Assembly (NCBI GenBank): GCA_944321845.1
Contig: CALUMT010000019.1
Span: forward strand, 25,996 to 89,995
Origin: an uncultured Butyricimonas sp.
GTDB taxonomy: Bacteria; Bacteroidota; Bacteroidia; Bacteroidales; Marinifilaceae
Length of the DNA: 64,000 bases
Reading direction: 5' to 3'
Each line of letters opens with the position of its first letter. The first letter of the stretch is position 1. Of the stretch, positions 34,655 through 44,576 are shown in pieces. A model generated the notes under the pieces. It ran no database searches and was not told the DNA's origin. It saw only the letters and a list, made by a program, of their open reading frames with translations. The position numbers were made by a program, and so were the translations under genes.

Positions 34655-36264
34655 AACCGATGTTTGACAATTTTTATAACGCCTTCTCCTTCTTTCATTA
34701 ATACCACGTATATCCATTTTTCCTGGAAATATCCGGTAATCCATTCATCAAATCCGTTGTGCGTGTACTGTGCGGCACTGTGCGTGTGACCGGCGAAGAA
34801 CACGGGATTCTTTGTCTTGTTGATCATTTTTTCCATTTGGGCTTTTTTGTCCTCAAAACTGGGCCACAGTACACTTTGGTTGGCATTGGGATCATTGGCT
34901 TCAGTCCCGAATCCTTGGCGGTTATGCCACCACATGTAGGCTTCCGCGTCATTCATCGGGTAGTGTTGTATCCATACGGCAGGATCTTTACCCCAGCCTT
35001 CATCAATACGTCTTTCCAGTTCTTCCACGATTGCATCCGTGTTGTAGAAGGTTGCGGGAGATGTATTAAGCAGACTGCTTCTTGCCTTGTACCATTGTTG
35101 GAACCAATAGGTTTGACCGCAATAGAAGCGTACTCCCCGGAACGTGAACACGAAGGGTTGTACTTCCCGGTAATTATATCCGAAATCCGTACTCAGGAAC
35201 TTATACACGTTCTCGATACCTGCTTTCTCGGATTCTTCGATGGATTTATTGACCACTTTCAGTGTTCGGTCATTATTGGAGGAGCCGTTGCTTGAGTAGC
35301 CATAGTCCTTGGGGTCTAACGTGATATTAGTCCCTTCCCCGTACCACCAGTTATAGGGTTGCCAGTCATGGTTACCATATATGGTTACGAATGGTATATG
35401 GTTGGTGTAGAATGCTCCAAATACATTCATGAATTTTTCTCCCTCGTCCGTACTATTATCCTTATCGATGTCTCCCAAACACAGGACGATTTCTGGCCCA
35501 TAATCGATTTTCAAACCTTCCTCCGGTTCAAAATAGAGGTTTTTATTGTTTTTCAGGTCAATGATTTGCTCCACCATGGTCCTGATTTCGTTCCCGTCAG
35601 AATTACTGAAATTTCTCATGTCGTATTCCGGGTCTCCAAACACAACCATCGTGAAGTAATTGTTCCGCATCCATTTATATTTGTTTGTTGTCTGATGCCC
35701 TTGTGCATCCGTGATGGTGTATTCTTTAAATGTGTTTTCCGGCCAGTTGCTTAAGTCTGGTAGGGGTGAGATGCTTCCTCCTTCCGGTGCAAGGTATTCA
35801 ACTTGAAGTTTTTCTTCTTCCGTGTTGCCGGGTATGATAATAATCTGTTCTCCCTTTTCGGATGTTGTCGGGTAATATTTTTCCTCTCCATTGCTAAGCC
35901 AAATGCCGTAATAGGGAAGGTCGTTGCTCACGGAAACCTGTATGACAAATGAATCTCCGTTCGCGTTGGAGAGTGTGAATTCAACCGGATTCGTGTAATC
36001 GGTTTGCAGGTTGGGATTCGGTTGAATGAAAACCCCTTCCTCTAGTTCATATTTTCCGTACAAGTATCTGTCTGTGGCAGAATAGGGTAAACTGACATTC
36101 CACGTGGTCGCGTTTATTTTTTCGGCATAGTAGTATGTCCCGTTATATAATAGGCTGAATGAAAGTAGGGAAGACTCCGTTAACGGGGAGTCTTCCTTAT
36201 CTTTATTGCTCTGGCATGCCCAGATGACAGATAACATGCATAATAATGATATGATTATTTTCAT
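34651..36264 (-). CDS. Metallophosphoesterase lipoprotein
   Basis: A calcineurin-like phosphoesterase of 537 residues, exported as a lipoprotein (SLLCMLSVIWAC with lipobox Cys17). Residues about 30-195 form beta-rich, Ig-like lead domains resembling those of surface lipoproteins. The catalytic part shows LCLGDIDKD, YGNHDWQPYN, WIQHYPMND and FAGHTHSA. The first metal motif, usually D-x-H, reads FGDPEYD, closer to the DPQ variant of some families. It is coupled to the thioredoxin-like gene by a 4-base overlap and lies 14 bases after the discoidin lipoprotein gene. Substrate unknown; a phosphate ester on the imported ligand is a reasonable guess. Confidence 0.85.
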   Translation of the reverse strand: MKIIISLLCMLSVIWACQSNKDKEDSPLTESSLLSFSLLYNGTYYYAEKINATTWNVSLPYSATDRYLYGKYELEEGVFIQPNPNLQTDYTNPVEFTLSNANGDSFVIQVSVSNDLPYYGIWLSNGEEKYYPTTSEKGEQIIIIPGNTEEEKLQVEYLAPEGGSISPLPDLSNWPENTFKEYTITDAQGHQTTNKYKWMRNNYFTMVVFGDPEYDMRNFSNSDGNEIRTMVEQIIDLKNNKNLYFEPEEGLKIDYGPEIVLCLGDIDKDNSTDEGEKFMNVFGAFYTNHIPFVTIYGNHDWQPYNWWYGEGTNITLDPKDYGYSSNGSSNNDRTLKVVNKSIEESEKAGIENVYKFLSTDFGYNYREVQPFVFTFRGVRFYCGQTYWFQQWYKARSSLLNTSPATFYNTDAIVEELERRIDEGWGKDPAVWIQHYPMNDAEAYMWWHNRQGFGTEANDPNANQSVLWPSFEDKKAQMEKMINKTKNPVFFAGHTHSAAQYTHNGFDEWITGYFQEKWIYVVLMKEGEGVIKIVKHRL

Positions 36265-36278
36265 GTTTTCTTTAGTTT

Positions 36279-38069
36279 CTATTTAGTGTATTGTCCATGC
36301 ATGATGATTTCCGAGAAGGCGATACCATCGCTATATCCGCTGATGATGCTTAAACGGACTGCATTACATTGTACCGGTTCATCCAGTTCGATGGAATAGG
36401 TCGTATTTCCGGAAAGTTGGGGTGCGGTATATCTCTTTATTTCATTCCAGGATGCACCACCGTCCGTTGAAATCTGTACAATCATGTCTTTCGCTCCAAG
36501 CCAACCTGGATTTGCCCCTTGATAAGCGTATACCTCAATCTTGTTTATGGTTGCTTGGGCGTCCGATTCCAATAAGGTGAATGTAATATTTTCTGGATTG
36601 TTTTCAGACAGGTTTCCGAAATTCGTCCAATTCCATAACCAGTAATCAGTAAGATTATCATTATTCAATAATGGACCATCACCGTCTGCTTTTGAGGTAA
36701 CCTCAACTTTCCAATAGCTCTGAGGAATTGTTGTGAGCTGAGGAGGATTAGGATTGTCGGTTAACTCTCCTGAAGCATATATTTCGCTAAACCAAACACC
36801 ATTATCGTCGATTTCGGTAATGCTTAATTTGATGGCAACACATTTTACCGGTTGTTCGAGTTTAAGTTCATAAGACTCTAAAGGTTCCCCGTTGTCCTTT
36901 TTAGGAACGGCAAATGTTCCTGCTTCATTCCAGGTTTGCAAATCTTGGGTATAGTATATCTTAATCGTTTTGGGTCCTAGTTTGCCATAATTATCTAAAC
37001 GGGTGAATACTTCCAGTTTTTCTATAACAGCTAATTGGTTTAGATCTTTGAGTCTAAGTGTGATTTCTTCGGGAAGTGCTTTTTTGTAATAATCCCAGAT
37101 CCAGTAGGAACTACTGCTAACCTCTCCGTCAATTAATGCACTGGCAGAACCTTCAATGGTACTGCTGGCTGTTGCTGTCCAAATATCTTGAGGAAGTCTT
37201 GAGTTGTAGAACAGAAAATAACGGATACTATTTTCCGGATCAATCTGACACTTGGTTGATGTAACGTTATCTAATTGAATGGCTAATAAATATTTCTTCT
37301 GTGGTTCAAGATGTGCCATGTCTGCATAGAATGCGTTGGAATCAACATTTACCTCTCGTTCCAGTTCAAAGTCACTGGCAATATAGGTTATATCTTCCTT
37401 GGGGAAAGGTAAATATTCGGTTCCATGGGTTGCGTTATAATCATCAACTAATTGACCTCCGATGTTGAAACCAAGGTTAATCCATTCCAGATTATCATAA
37501 TTGGTTTGGTATGATATCATGATTTCTTGAGACCGTGTAGTATCAATCGTGTAAGTTACTTCTTGTTCATTCAAAAGAGAAATCAAGGCTTTGTTTACTC
37601 GGAAACCGACAACCACAGAGCCGTATCTTTCCTCCATGCTGACTCCGTCAACGTAAATACGGACGGGAAGGGCGTATTCAACCATGTCGTATTGGCCTCC
37701 TTCCGCGATAATTTGTTCAGGAGAATACATGATTTTGAATTTGGCGAATTTGGATTCGTCATCCACGAAGAATGAGTCTTGCACCATTCGGTAACAAGAT
37801 TCCGGCAACAATTTGTAGGATGTGTTCTCGGATGCATTATAATCATCTAGCACCGTGGGATCAACCCGGTATTCTACAAGCGATGTTTTGGTATCGGCCC
37901 AGTTTTTGGAAGCCCATAAATACAAGGCTTGTTCCTCTCCGAAGGTGTAACATTCTTCTTCGGCATAACCTCTTACCTCCAGGGTAAACGTGGAGTCTGT
38001 GATCTCTTTATCGGTACAAGAGATGAACAGCAGGAGTAGCAGGTATATATTTTTAATTAAATGTTTCAT
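36279..38069 (-). CDS. Surface lipoprotein with DUF1735-like and two discoidin-like domains
   Basis: A 596-residue lipoprotein (LLLLLFISC, lipobox Cys18). Two N-terminal DUF1735/BT_3987-type beta domains (about 25-165 and 165-290) contain VEYRVDPTVLDDYNAS and DDYNATHGTEYLPFP, the repeated DxYNA pattern of that family. Two F5/8 type C (discoidin)-like domains follow (about 300-430 and 445-595), each with the LRLSI or IKLSI end strand and a closing FSEI motif (WFSEIYASG and AFSEIIMHG). Such domains bind glycans or glycoproteins. It is probably the surface ligand-binding accessory protein of the SusC/D pair. Confidence 0.8.
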   Translation of the reverse strand: MKHLIKNIYLLLLLFISCTDKEITDSTFTLEVRGYAEEECYTFGEEQALYLWASKNWADTKTSLVEYRVDPTVLDDYNASENTSYKLLPESCYRMVQDSFFVDDESKFAKFKIMYSPEQIIAEGGQYDMVEYALPVRIYVDGVSMEERYGSVVVGFRVNKALISLLNEQEVTYTIDTTRSQEIMISYQTNYDNLEWINLGFNIGGQLVDDYNATHGTEYLPFPKEDITYIASDFELEREVNVDSNAFYADMAHLEPQKKYLLAIQLDNVTSTKCQIDPENSIRYFLFYNSRLPQDIWTATASSTIEGSASALIDGEVSSSSYWIWDYYKKALPEEITLRLKDLNQLAVIEKLEVFTRLDNYGKLGPKTIKIYYTQDLQTWNEAGTFAVPKKDNGEPLESYELKLEQPVKCVAIKLSITEIDDNGVWFSEIYASGELTDNPNPPQLTTIPQSYWKVEVTSKADGDGPLLNNDNLTDYWLWNWTNFGNLSENNPENITFTLLESDAQATINKIEVYAYQGANPGWLGAKDMIVQISTDGGASWNEIKRYTAPQLSGNTTYSIELDEPVQCNAVRLSIISGYSDGIAFSEIIMHGQYTK

Positions 38070-38081
38070 GAGTATAAGTTT

Positions 38082-39158
38082 TTATTGTTCTTCTTCATCA
38101 AAATCACTAGCACTGCAAACCAAACGGATAGGACAAGCCATCCCTAAAATGGAGTATTGTACCACCGAAGCTTTGATTGTTTCTCTGGAAACCTCGACTT
38201 GCAGGCACCATGCTTTTTGTGTGGCAGGATCGTAATCGGAAGACCATAATAGGCAATATCCAAGACCGTACCAGTTATATTCATAGTTATACGATTCTCC
38301 TCGGTCATAGTCAACGGCTCCTGTAGGAGTAAATCCTAATTGGGCAAAAAGCAATTTAGCTTCTCCTTTTTCTTGGGCTGTCTTGAAATTATCAGGGTTT
38401 ATATAATAGGCCAGTTTTTCCAACTCTTCTTTGGTCGGCAAACGCCAGCCGTCCATTCCTCCCGGTAAGTTCTCGGGATTTGACCAATCTTTGAATGCAC
38501 TGTTTTGATCGGACCAGTCAGGATCGTATCCGGCTAAACCTGCTTGCAAGTGTCTGCCGTTTGGATAGTTGTATAGTTCCGGATATCCGTTCCCGTTGTC
38601 TCCACCTGTTGCCATGTTTGCTGCAGGATCGTTATGCCCCCATTGGTAACAATTGCCGATGACATTGTTATAGAAACTCCATTGCCAAGCGGCATCTTCG
38701 GGCAAATTTTCAGTGGCCCCGATGTTTTTGTCCAATATCCATAGTCCCAGATATTTTCTGGCATCCACGAATTTGTAGAGGTTTCTTGAATTATGTACGG
38801 TAACTACGCATTTCCCGCTGATCTGGTTGTTACTGTTGCTGGTTGCGGTTATGATAACTTCGCTGTTGGCAATTGTTCCCCAGGATAAGGCTCCGGTATT
38901 GGGATCTACGTTTAAGATTTCCGGATGATCGGAACTCCAGGTAACAGATGTATCGGCGGCATGAATGGGACTCACGTAGTGTGTTAATGTCGGTAATTCA
39001 CTATCCACGTATAAGGTGAGTGTACTTGGTGATACAATAACTTGCTGAACAGCTCCTCCAATTAAATCTTCCTTGTAATTATCGATGCCGTCATCTAAAT
39101 CACAAGAGAATAATCCTAAGAAAAGGATGCTATAAATAATATAAGAAAGTCGTTTCAT
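38082..39158 (-). CDS. Lipoprotein with Ig-like and FISUMP-type domains
   Basis: A 358-residue lipoprotein (YSILFLGLFSC, lipobox Cys19). Residues about 38-125 resemble a bacterial Ig-like (BIG2) fold: VIVSPSTLTLYVDSELPTL, then VTWSSDHPEILNVD and GKCVVTV. The C-terminal half resembles the Fibrobacter major paralogous (FISUMP) domain: YLGLWILDKNIGA, WGHNDPA, GGMDGWRLPTKEELEKL and a closing CPIRLVC. The role of these domains is not established; surface exposure is expected from the operon context. Confidence 0.78.
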   Translation of the reverse strand: MKRLSYIIYSILFLGLFSCDLDDGIDNYKEDLIGGAVQQVIVSPSTLTLYVDSELPTLTHYVSPIHAADTSVTWSSDHPEILNVDPNTGALSWGTIANSEVIITATSNSNNQISGKCVVTVHNSRNLYKFVDARKYLGLWILDKNIGATENLPEDAAWQWSFYNNVIGNCYQWGHNDPAANMATGGDNGNGYPELYNYPNGRHLQAGLAGYDPDWSDQNSAFKDWSNPENLPGGMDGWRLPTKEELEKLAYYINPDNFKTAQEKGEAKLLFAQLGFTPTGAVDYDRGESYNYEYNWYGLGYCLLWSSDYDPATQKAWCLQVEVSRETIKASVVQYSILGMACPIRLVCSASDFDEEEQ

Positions 39159-39170
39159 AGGTAATCTAAA

Positions 39171-39719
39171 TTATTCAATGGTTATTTGACAAGTGGATAA
39201 TCTGGGTTCTCCGACTTTCGTGGTTGCCGTTTCAACCAGTCGGATTTCCAGGGTCAACGTTTTGGTGGTGTTCTCGTCCTTCATCATCACGACAGGTATC
39301 TGTGTGCGGAATGAATTGGCGGGCATCACCATAAAGCGTTTCAATCCTTCGTTATCCAGGGGTACGAAATGAGTTCCTGCTACTGCCTGGTTGGGGATGA
39401 TGTAAGATACCGAATCAACAAGGTTTCCTGCCAGGTCGTATACATAGTTCCAACCGATAGCCGTATCTTGAACAATTTTTAATTCCCGGTCATAGTCTAC
39501 GGCATTACCAACCGTGGCGACATCTATCCAGCAGGTGTCGTATTTTGAATTGGGATTAAGAGCCGCTGCCCAGTAAAATTCTTTCGTGATCTGGGAAACT
39601 TCTTCCGGTTTGCTGTTATAGAAAACAATCGTGTTTTCCCCGGAATAAGATGTTGGTTTTTCTTCCTCGCATGCGGTAATAAGAGCTAAGATTCCGATGA
39701 TATATAATATAGTTTTCAT
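39171..39719 (-). CDS. DUF4843 family lipoprotein
   Basis: A 182-residue lipoprotein (IIGILALITAC, lipobox Cys17) matching the DUF4843 pattern: an early IVFYNSKPEEVSQITKEFYWA, then AVAGTHFVPL, and a run such as TKTLTLEIRLVET. DUF4843 genes commonly follow SusC/SusD pairs in Bacteroidales loci that lack obvious sugar hydrolases. It lies 11 bases downstream of susD. Function unknown; probably an outer-membrane-associated accessory of the uptake complex. Confidence 0.78.
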   Translation of the reverse strand: MKTILYIIGILALITACEEEKPTSYSGENTIVFYNSKPEEVSQITKEFYWAAALNPNSKYDTCWIDVATVGNAVDYDRELKIVQDTAIGWNYVYDLAGNLVDSVSYIIPNQAVAGTHFVPLDNEGLKRFMVMPANSFRTQIPVVMMKDENTTKTLTLEIRLVETATTKVGEPRLSTCQITIE

Positions 39720-39730
39720 GTTTTAATAGT

Positions 39731-41164
39731 TTAATATAAATCAGATTCACGTTCTGGTATGGAAAGTACGTATTGGGCTTCTTGCATATCTCCGCTTAAC
39801 CACATCAGAGTTTTTACAGCCATTCGCTTGTTGGCGAAGAACGTCTGGCCTTCCGCGAAGAATTCCCGGTAGTATTCCATCAAAACCGTATTCTTCCTGT
39901 TGTTTTCATTCAATTCGGTAAATGCACATCCTCTTGAATTGCAGAATTCCTGATATAAAGTATTGGCTCTGTCTAATGAACCGCATTCCATGATGATGAA
40001 ATACATCTCGGACAAACGGATGAGAGGAATCCAGATATCATTTGTACACAAGTATTTCGTGACGGTGACATTCTCGGGATCCGAAGCTAAAGGAACGAAT
40101 AGTTTCAAACGGAAATCGTTGGGATCCGTGAAAAGACTATTTATTTGACTTTCTGGACAATAGTAGTATCCTCCGTTGGCTCCATTCCAGTCTTGTTCCC
40201 AGTTATAATAGCTTTGCCAGTAACTGAACAGGTGTTCCGTGTGTAATGTATTGGTATTGGTCACGTAATTGCTGGATACATCATTGGCAGAACCTAAAGT
40301 GAACTTCAGGCTTCCGTTTGGATTTTTTGCCGTGATGACTGTGTCCGCGTAAGCTACGGCCGTTTCAGCATCATTCATCCATAAGGCGATTCTCGCGTGT
40401 AAGGCGCAAGCCCCGTAGTAATTCATGTGATTCTGGCGATAGTAGAATTCCATCCGGTTGTAATCCTCGATGAACGAATCCGTGGAATTCATATCTTCGC
40501 AGGAATGATTCATCAACGGGTCAGATTCTTTTAGCAATCTTTCGCTTTCTTTCAAATCGGCCAGCAAGAACTCCATGTATTGCTCGTAGGTGTGATATTG
40601 GTGACTGGCTTTGGATACCGTAGTCACGTAAGGAAGATACGTGTAATTGGGGTCAACATTGGTTGGCATGGGTCCCCATATACGTATCAGGTCAAAATGC
40701 GTGAACGCTCTGATCGCCAAACATTCCCCTTTGATTAGATTATAGCTTCTGCTCGGCAGAAAATCTACCTTATCCACGTATTCCAGAATGGTATTGCAAT
40801 TGGCGATAATTTTGTATAGCATGAGGAATATGCTTTGCATTTCGCTTTGTACTTTACTGTCCTTGTATGAATGCTTCCCCCATTTTGCTCCCACGGAGGT
40901 TGAACCTACAGTCCAGGTTCCAATCATGTATTCCAATTGTGCCACCTGCATGGAAGTACTCGGTCCATAAAGGGTCTGGAAACCGTTTTCCGTGTTTGTT
41001 GCCAACAGGGAATATACCCCGTTCAATGCTTGCCAGAAGCCTTCTTCCGTTTCGAATAATTTTGTCTTTTCGATCTCATTCTGTGGTTGGATAGTCAACC
41101 ATTTCTCGCAGGAAGTTGTGAGTAGTGAGATGAATAAAATGATGTATATATAATTCTTTCTCAT
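39731..41164 (-). CDS. SusD/RagB-family nutrient-binding lipoprotein
   Basis: A surface lipoprotein of 477 residues that acts as the lid of the adjoining SusC-type transporter. The lipobox is LLTTSC (Cys19). The lead EKWLTIQPQNEIEKTKLFETEEGFWQALNGVYSLL is the usual SusD-like opening (quoted here in spaced sense: EKWLTIQPQN, then TEEGFWQALNGVY). TPR-like helices carry YNLIKGECLAIRAFTHFDLIR, and the C-terminal part has WIPLIRLSEMYFIIMEC. The ligand class cannot be read from sequence; SusD proteins of this length serve both glycans and peptides. It is separated from susC by 12 bases. Confidence 0.92.
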   Translation of the reverse strand: MRKNYIYIILFISLLTTSCEKWLTIQPQNEIEKTKLFETEEGFWQALNGVYSLLATNTENGFQTLYGPSTSMQVAQLEYMIGTWTVGSTSVGAKWGKHSYKDSKVQSEMQSIFLMLYKIIANCNTILEYVDKVDFLPSRSYNLIKGECLAIRAFTHFDLIRIWGPMPTNVDPNYTYLPYVTTVSKASHQYHTYEQYMEFLLADLKESERLLKESDPLMNHSCEDMNSTDSFIEDYNRMEFYYRQNHMNYYGACALHARIALWMNDAETAVAYADTVITAKNPNGSLKFTLGSANDVSSNYVTNTNTLHTEHLFSYWQSYYNWEQDWNGANGGYYYCPESQINSLFTDPNDFRLKLFVPLASDPENVTVTKYLCTNDIWIPLIRLSEMYFIIMECGSLDRANTLYQEFCNSRGCAFTELNENNRKNTVLMEYYREFFAEGQTFFANKRMAVKTLMWLSGDMQEAQYVLSIPERESDLY

Positions 41165-41176
41165 ATCTTTTTTTGT

Positions 41177-44100
41177 TTAGAATGAACATGACAAACCAAA
41201 TGTCGGCTGTATCGCGTAAGGATAGCCGGTTCCTCGTTCTTGTTCTACCGTTGATATATAGAACAGGTTACTGATACTGGCGTTTAATTCCAGACGATTT
41301 AAACCGACACGTCTGATCCATTTGTTCGGGAATGTGTAGGTAATATTCAAGTTCGTGCACGTGCACGTGTTCTCGTCTTGTACGTACCGGTCTGTCATGT
41401 AATTGTTGTATTCCATCAATCCGTAGAATACGGTATTGTCTCCCGGTTGTTTCCAGCGCTCGGTCAGCACTCTCTTGTCTGCGTTGTTGGTCAACGTGAT
41501 GTTTTCGATTTTGCGTGCATAGGTCTCGTTGTATTTTTGTCCGCCCAAACGTAAAGTGAATCCGGCATACAGGGAGAAATTCTTGTATTGGAACATGGTA
41601 CTGATACGTCCGTCAAACTTTGGCATCCGGTCTCCACATACAACACGTTGACTCACGTCATACTTGTAACTTTGGGTACCGTCCTTGTACACGTAAATGA
41701 TTTTTCCGGTACTGGGATCAACACCCACGGTCTTTACTGCATATATCGCATCAACACTTTCCCCTTCCTGGTAAACATAGTACAGGGATGTTGATTGCCT
41801 GGAGGATAGAGAAGCCATTTTTTCTTTCACGGCATCCGACAGCGTGAGCAACGTGTTCTTGTTGTGAGAAGTTCCCACGGTAAAGTTCAAGTTGATGTTT
41901 TTCTTCGTGTTTCGGATAACGTAGAAAGATAAGTTGAGGTCAAATCCGGTATTCAATATTTCTCCTGAGTTTCCGGTATAGCTGTCAAATCCGTTGGACA
42001 GGGGCAGAGCCATGTCCGTGATGGCGTTCTTGGTCAACTTGCGGTAGTAGTTGGCGCTTATGGAGAAATTGCCCTCGAAGATAGAGAAATCAAGACCGAA
42101 ATTGTGTTGGTATGTACTTTGCCATTTCAGGTCCGGGTTCTCGAGTCCGCGGATAATAGCAATGATTCCACCGTGATAAGTGCCGTAGTTGTTAATCGTG
42201 TACGTTCCTAATGATTGCCAGGGAGAGAAATTCTGTGATCCGGATACCCCGTAAGAATATCTTAAACGCAGTAATGTCAGGAAACTCCAGTTGTCCATGA
42301 TGAATTTCTCCCGGTTAATGTTCCAACCTCCACCGACAGACCAGAACGGTGCCCAACGGGAATTAGAACCGAAGGAAGAGGCTCCGTCTGCCCGGTAGGA
42401 CAGGTCAAGGAAATAGCGGTTGTCGAAATTGTAGTTCACGGAGGCGGAAATACCTAATGAACGCGATTTGCTGTTACTGGAGGTCGGTTTATCCTTGTAG
42501 TAAGTTTGGGCATTGGCCAAATCGTTCATTTCTTCATTCACGAATCCCCGTACTTTCATTCCGCGGGAGTCACTTACTGATTCGCGCAGATTGTAGTTGA
42601 TACCGGCATTGAGGATATGTCTGCCCCAGGTATTATAATACGTGATCAATGCTGAAAAATCAATATTGTGCGTATCGGTACTGCTGTAAGTACGGTAACC
42701 TTTCTTCAATAACTCGTATCCGGCTTGATTCGTATGTTTGGGTGAAACATAGGTTTCAGCTTTGGAGAAGTTCTTGGAGTAAGAGAAACTGGCAGTTGCC
42801 TGTAACGTCTTGGTCGGGTTATAGGTCAATTGGAAGTTGTTGGTTAATGTCGTGTAGTCAGAACGGTCAAATCCGTTGGTCTTGGCATCGTATAACGGGT
42901 TGACAATGGAGTTCGTGAAGGCAGCGTTCGTTTCGGTCTCAAATTCTTTCACCACATTGCCTTCTGAATCATAAGGTTCATAATACGGATTCAGGGCAGC
43001 CCACGTGCTGAAACTTCCATAGGTTCCGTTATTGGATTCGTTAAAGGCCAGAGTTGTGTTGTTATTGAAACTGATTTTATCCGTTAAGTAGGACAAACGG
43101 AGATTTCCGTTTATGGTTTGTCTGTCTGATCCTTTCATGGCTCCGTTTGTACGGTTGTAGGAAAGACCGAGGCTGAAACGGAAATGTTGGTCTCCACCGC
43201 TGAGGCTCACGTAGTGGTTCCATCCTGTACCTACACGTACCGGAATGGACAACCAGTCTGTATTGACACCTGCCAATACCCGGGATAATTTTTCCGCGTA
43301 AGACTTTTTCAATATGGCGTCTTGATTCAGATCACTATTGTTGTAGATGCCGGCTTCATATTCCAGTTGCAGTTTCTCTGCAGCATTCATCAGGTTATAA
43401 CTGCTTAAATCAGGAATTTCCATGTTTAAGCTACCGTTATAGCTGACTTTCAGACGTCCGGCCTGTGGTTTCACGCTGGTGATGACAACAACACCGTTGG
43501 CACCGCGGCTTCCGTACATGGCGGTTGAACTGGCATCTTTCAATATGGTGATGGATTCAATCTCGTCATTATTCAAGTCCATCATTTGTTCGAGCGTGAT
43601 TTCAAATCCATCCAGAATAAATAGGGGAGTACACAATTCTGCCCGGGTTGAGTTTTGCAGATCGTCAACATTGGGAATGGTGGAAACTCCACGTAAACGT
43701 ACTTCCGGCAAAGCATTCGGGTTTGAACCAGCCGCGTTGTTTTCTACAATAACGAATGACGGGTCAAGATTTGAAAGGGATTGTAACAGATTCCGGTTAC
43801 CTGCCATTTTCAAATCTTCATTGGAGAATTTCGTGGCTGCTCCGGTAAAACTTTCCTTGGGTTTATTGAAGATACCGGTTACGACAACCTCGTCAATGTT
43901 TTTCACGTCTTCTTCCAATACGATGGACAAGGGTTTGGAATCTTTGATTTCAATGATTTGGGTCTTCATTCCCACGAAAGAAACCAACAATTTGATCCCG
44001 TCCATCTGGGGAATATCCAGCGTGAATTTACCCTCGATATTGGTAGCCACACCGATAGTTGTTCCTTCTACCGCAACGGTTACCCCGGGTAATGGATTCC

Positions 44101-44509
44101 CTGTATTATCCTTGACAACCCCCGTGCAGGTGATATGTCCGGAAGGACTTTGGGTTTTTAGTTTCGGTGAAATAATAATGTGCATGTCTTCGATCTTGAA
44201 GCCTAATTCAGTCTTGGCAAGCACGATTTCCAGTGCCTTTTCCAATGTTTCATTAGTTACATTCACGGAAACTTTTCCCGCTTTTTCCAGGATAGGCTTG
44301 CTGTAGACAAAGTCGTACTTGGTTTGGCGGATGATCTCGTTAAACACCTCCAGCAGTGTTGCGTCTTTCATGTTTAACGTAACTCTTGCTTTTTCCTGTG
44401 CAAATACTGCCGAAGGAACGATGGTCGTCCATAAAGCCAATAGACAATAGATGGCTATTCGCTTGGAACATTTTCTCCACCTTGCATTGAAATCTTCTTT
44501 TTTCTTCAT
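41177..44509 (-). CDS. SusC/RagA-family TonB-dependent transporter with STN domain
   Basis: An outer-membrane TonB-dependent transporter of 1110 residues. After a signal peptide (cut near 38, SAVFAQ) comes an STN signalling domain (about 45-110, VTLNMKDATLLEVFNEII) which, in characterised systems, touches a FecR-type anti-sigma factor. A carboxypeptidase-regulatory-like domain (about 125-205, GVVKDNTGNPLPGVTVAV) follows, then the plug with NIDEVVVTG, RLRGVSTIP and SSTAMYGSRGANGVVVIT. The rest is the 22-strand barrel. The STN domain and the upstream fecR show that ligand binding is coupled to transcription. Confidence 0.95.
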   Translation of the reverse strand: MKKKEDFNARWRKCSKRIAIYCLLALWTTIVPSAVFAQEKARVTLNMKDATLLEVFNEIIRQTKYDFVYSKPILEKAGKVSVNVTNETLEKALEIVLAKTELGFKIEDMHIIISPKLKTQSPSGHITCTGVVKDNTGNPLPGVTVAVEGTTIGVATNIEGKFTLDIPQMDGIKLLVSFVGMKTQIIEIKDSKPLSIVLEEDVKNIDEVVVTGIFNKPKESFTGAATKFSNEDLKMAGNRNLLQSLSNLDPSFVIVENNAAGSNPNALPEVRLRGVSTIPNVDDLQNSTRAELCTPLFILDGFEITLEQMMDLNNDEIESITILKDASSTAMYGSRGANGVVVITSVKPQAGRLKVSYNGSLNMEIPDLSSYNLMNAAEKLQLEYEAGIYNNSDLNQDAILKKSYAEKLSRVLAGVNTDWLSIPVRVGTGWNHYVSLSGGDQHFRFSLGLSYNRTNGAMKGSDRQTINGNLRLSYLTDKISFNNNTTLAFNESNNGTYGSFSTWAALNPYYEPYDSEGNVVKEFETETNAAFTNSIVNPLYDAKTNGFDRSDYTTLTNNFQLTYNPTKTLQATASFSYSKNFSKAETYVSPKHTNQAGYELLKKGYRTYSSTDTHNIDFSALITYYNTWGRHILNAGINYNLRESVSDSRGMKVRGFVNEEMNDLANAQTYYKDKPTSSNSKSRSLGISASVNYNFDNRYFLDLSYRADGASSFGSNSRWAPFWSVGGGWNINREKFIMDNWSFLTLLRLRYSYGVSGSQNFSPWQSLGTYTINNYGTYHGGIIAIIRGLENPDLKWQSTYQHNFGLDFSIFEGNFSISANYYRKLTKNAITDMALPLSNGFDSYTGNSGEILNTGFDLNLSFYVIRNTKKNINLNFTVGTSHNKNTLLTLSDAVKEKMASLSSRQSTSLYYVYQEGESVDAIYAVKTVGVDPSTGKIIYVYKDGTQSYKYDVSQRVVCGDRMPKFDGRISTMFQYKNFSLYAGFTLRLGGQKYNETYARKIENITLTNNADKRVLTERWKQPGDNTVFYGLMEYNNYMTDRYVQDENTCTCTNLNITYTFPNKWIRRVGLNRLELNASISNLFYISTVEQERGTGYPYAIQPTFGLSCSF

Positions 44510-44576
44510 GTTTTAATTGTTTATTCCACGTTATCGTTGGAGATTGTTTAAATTAATTATAGTGTTAATAGATTGT

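Noticed and set aside
44510-44576. ECF-specific promoter before susC
   Set aside because: AT-rich 67-base gap between fecR and susC with no motif I can assign; not claimed.
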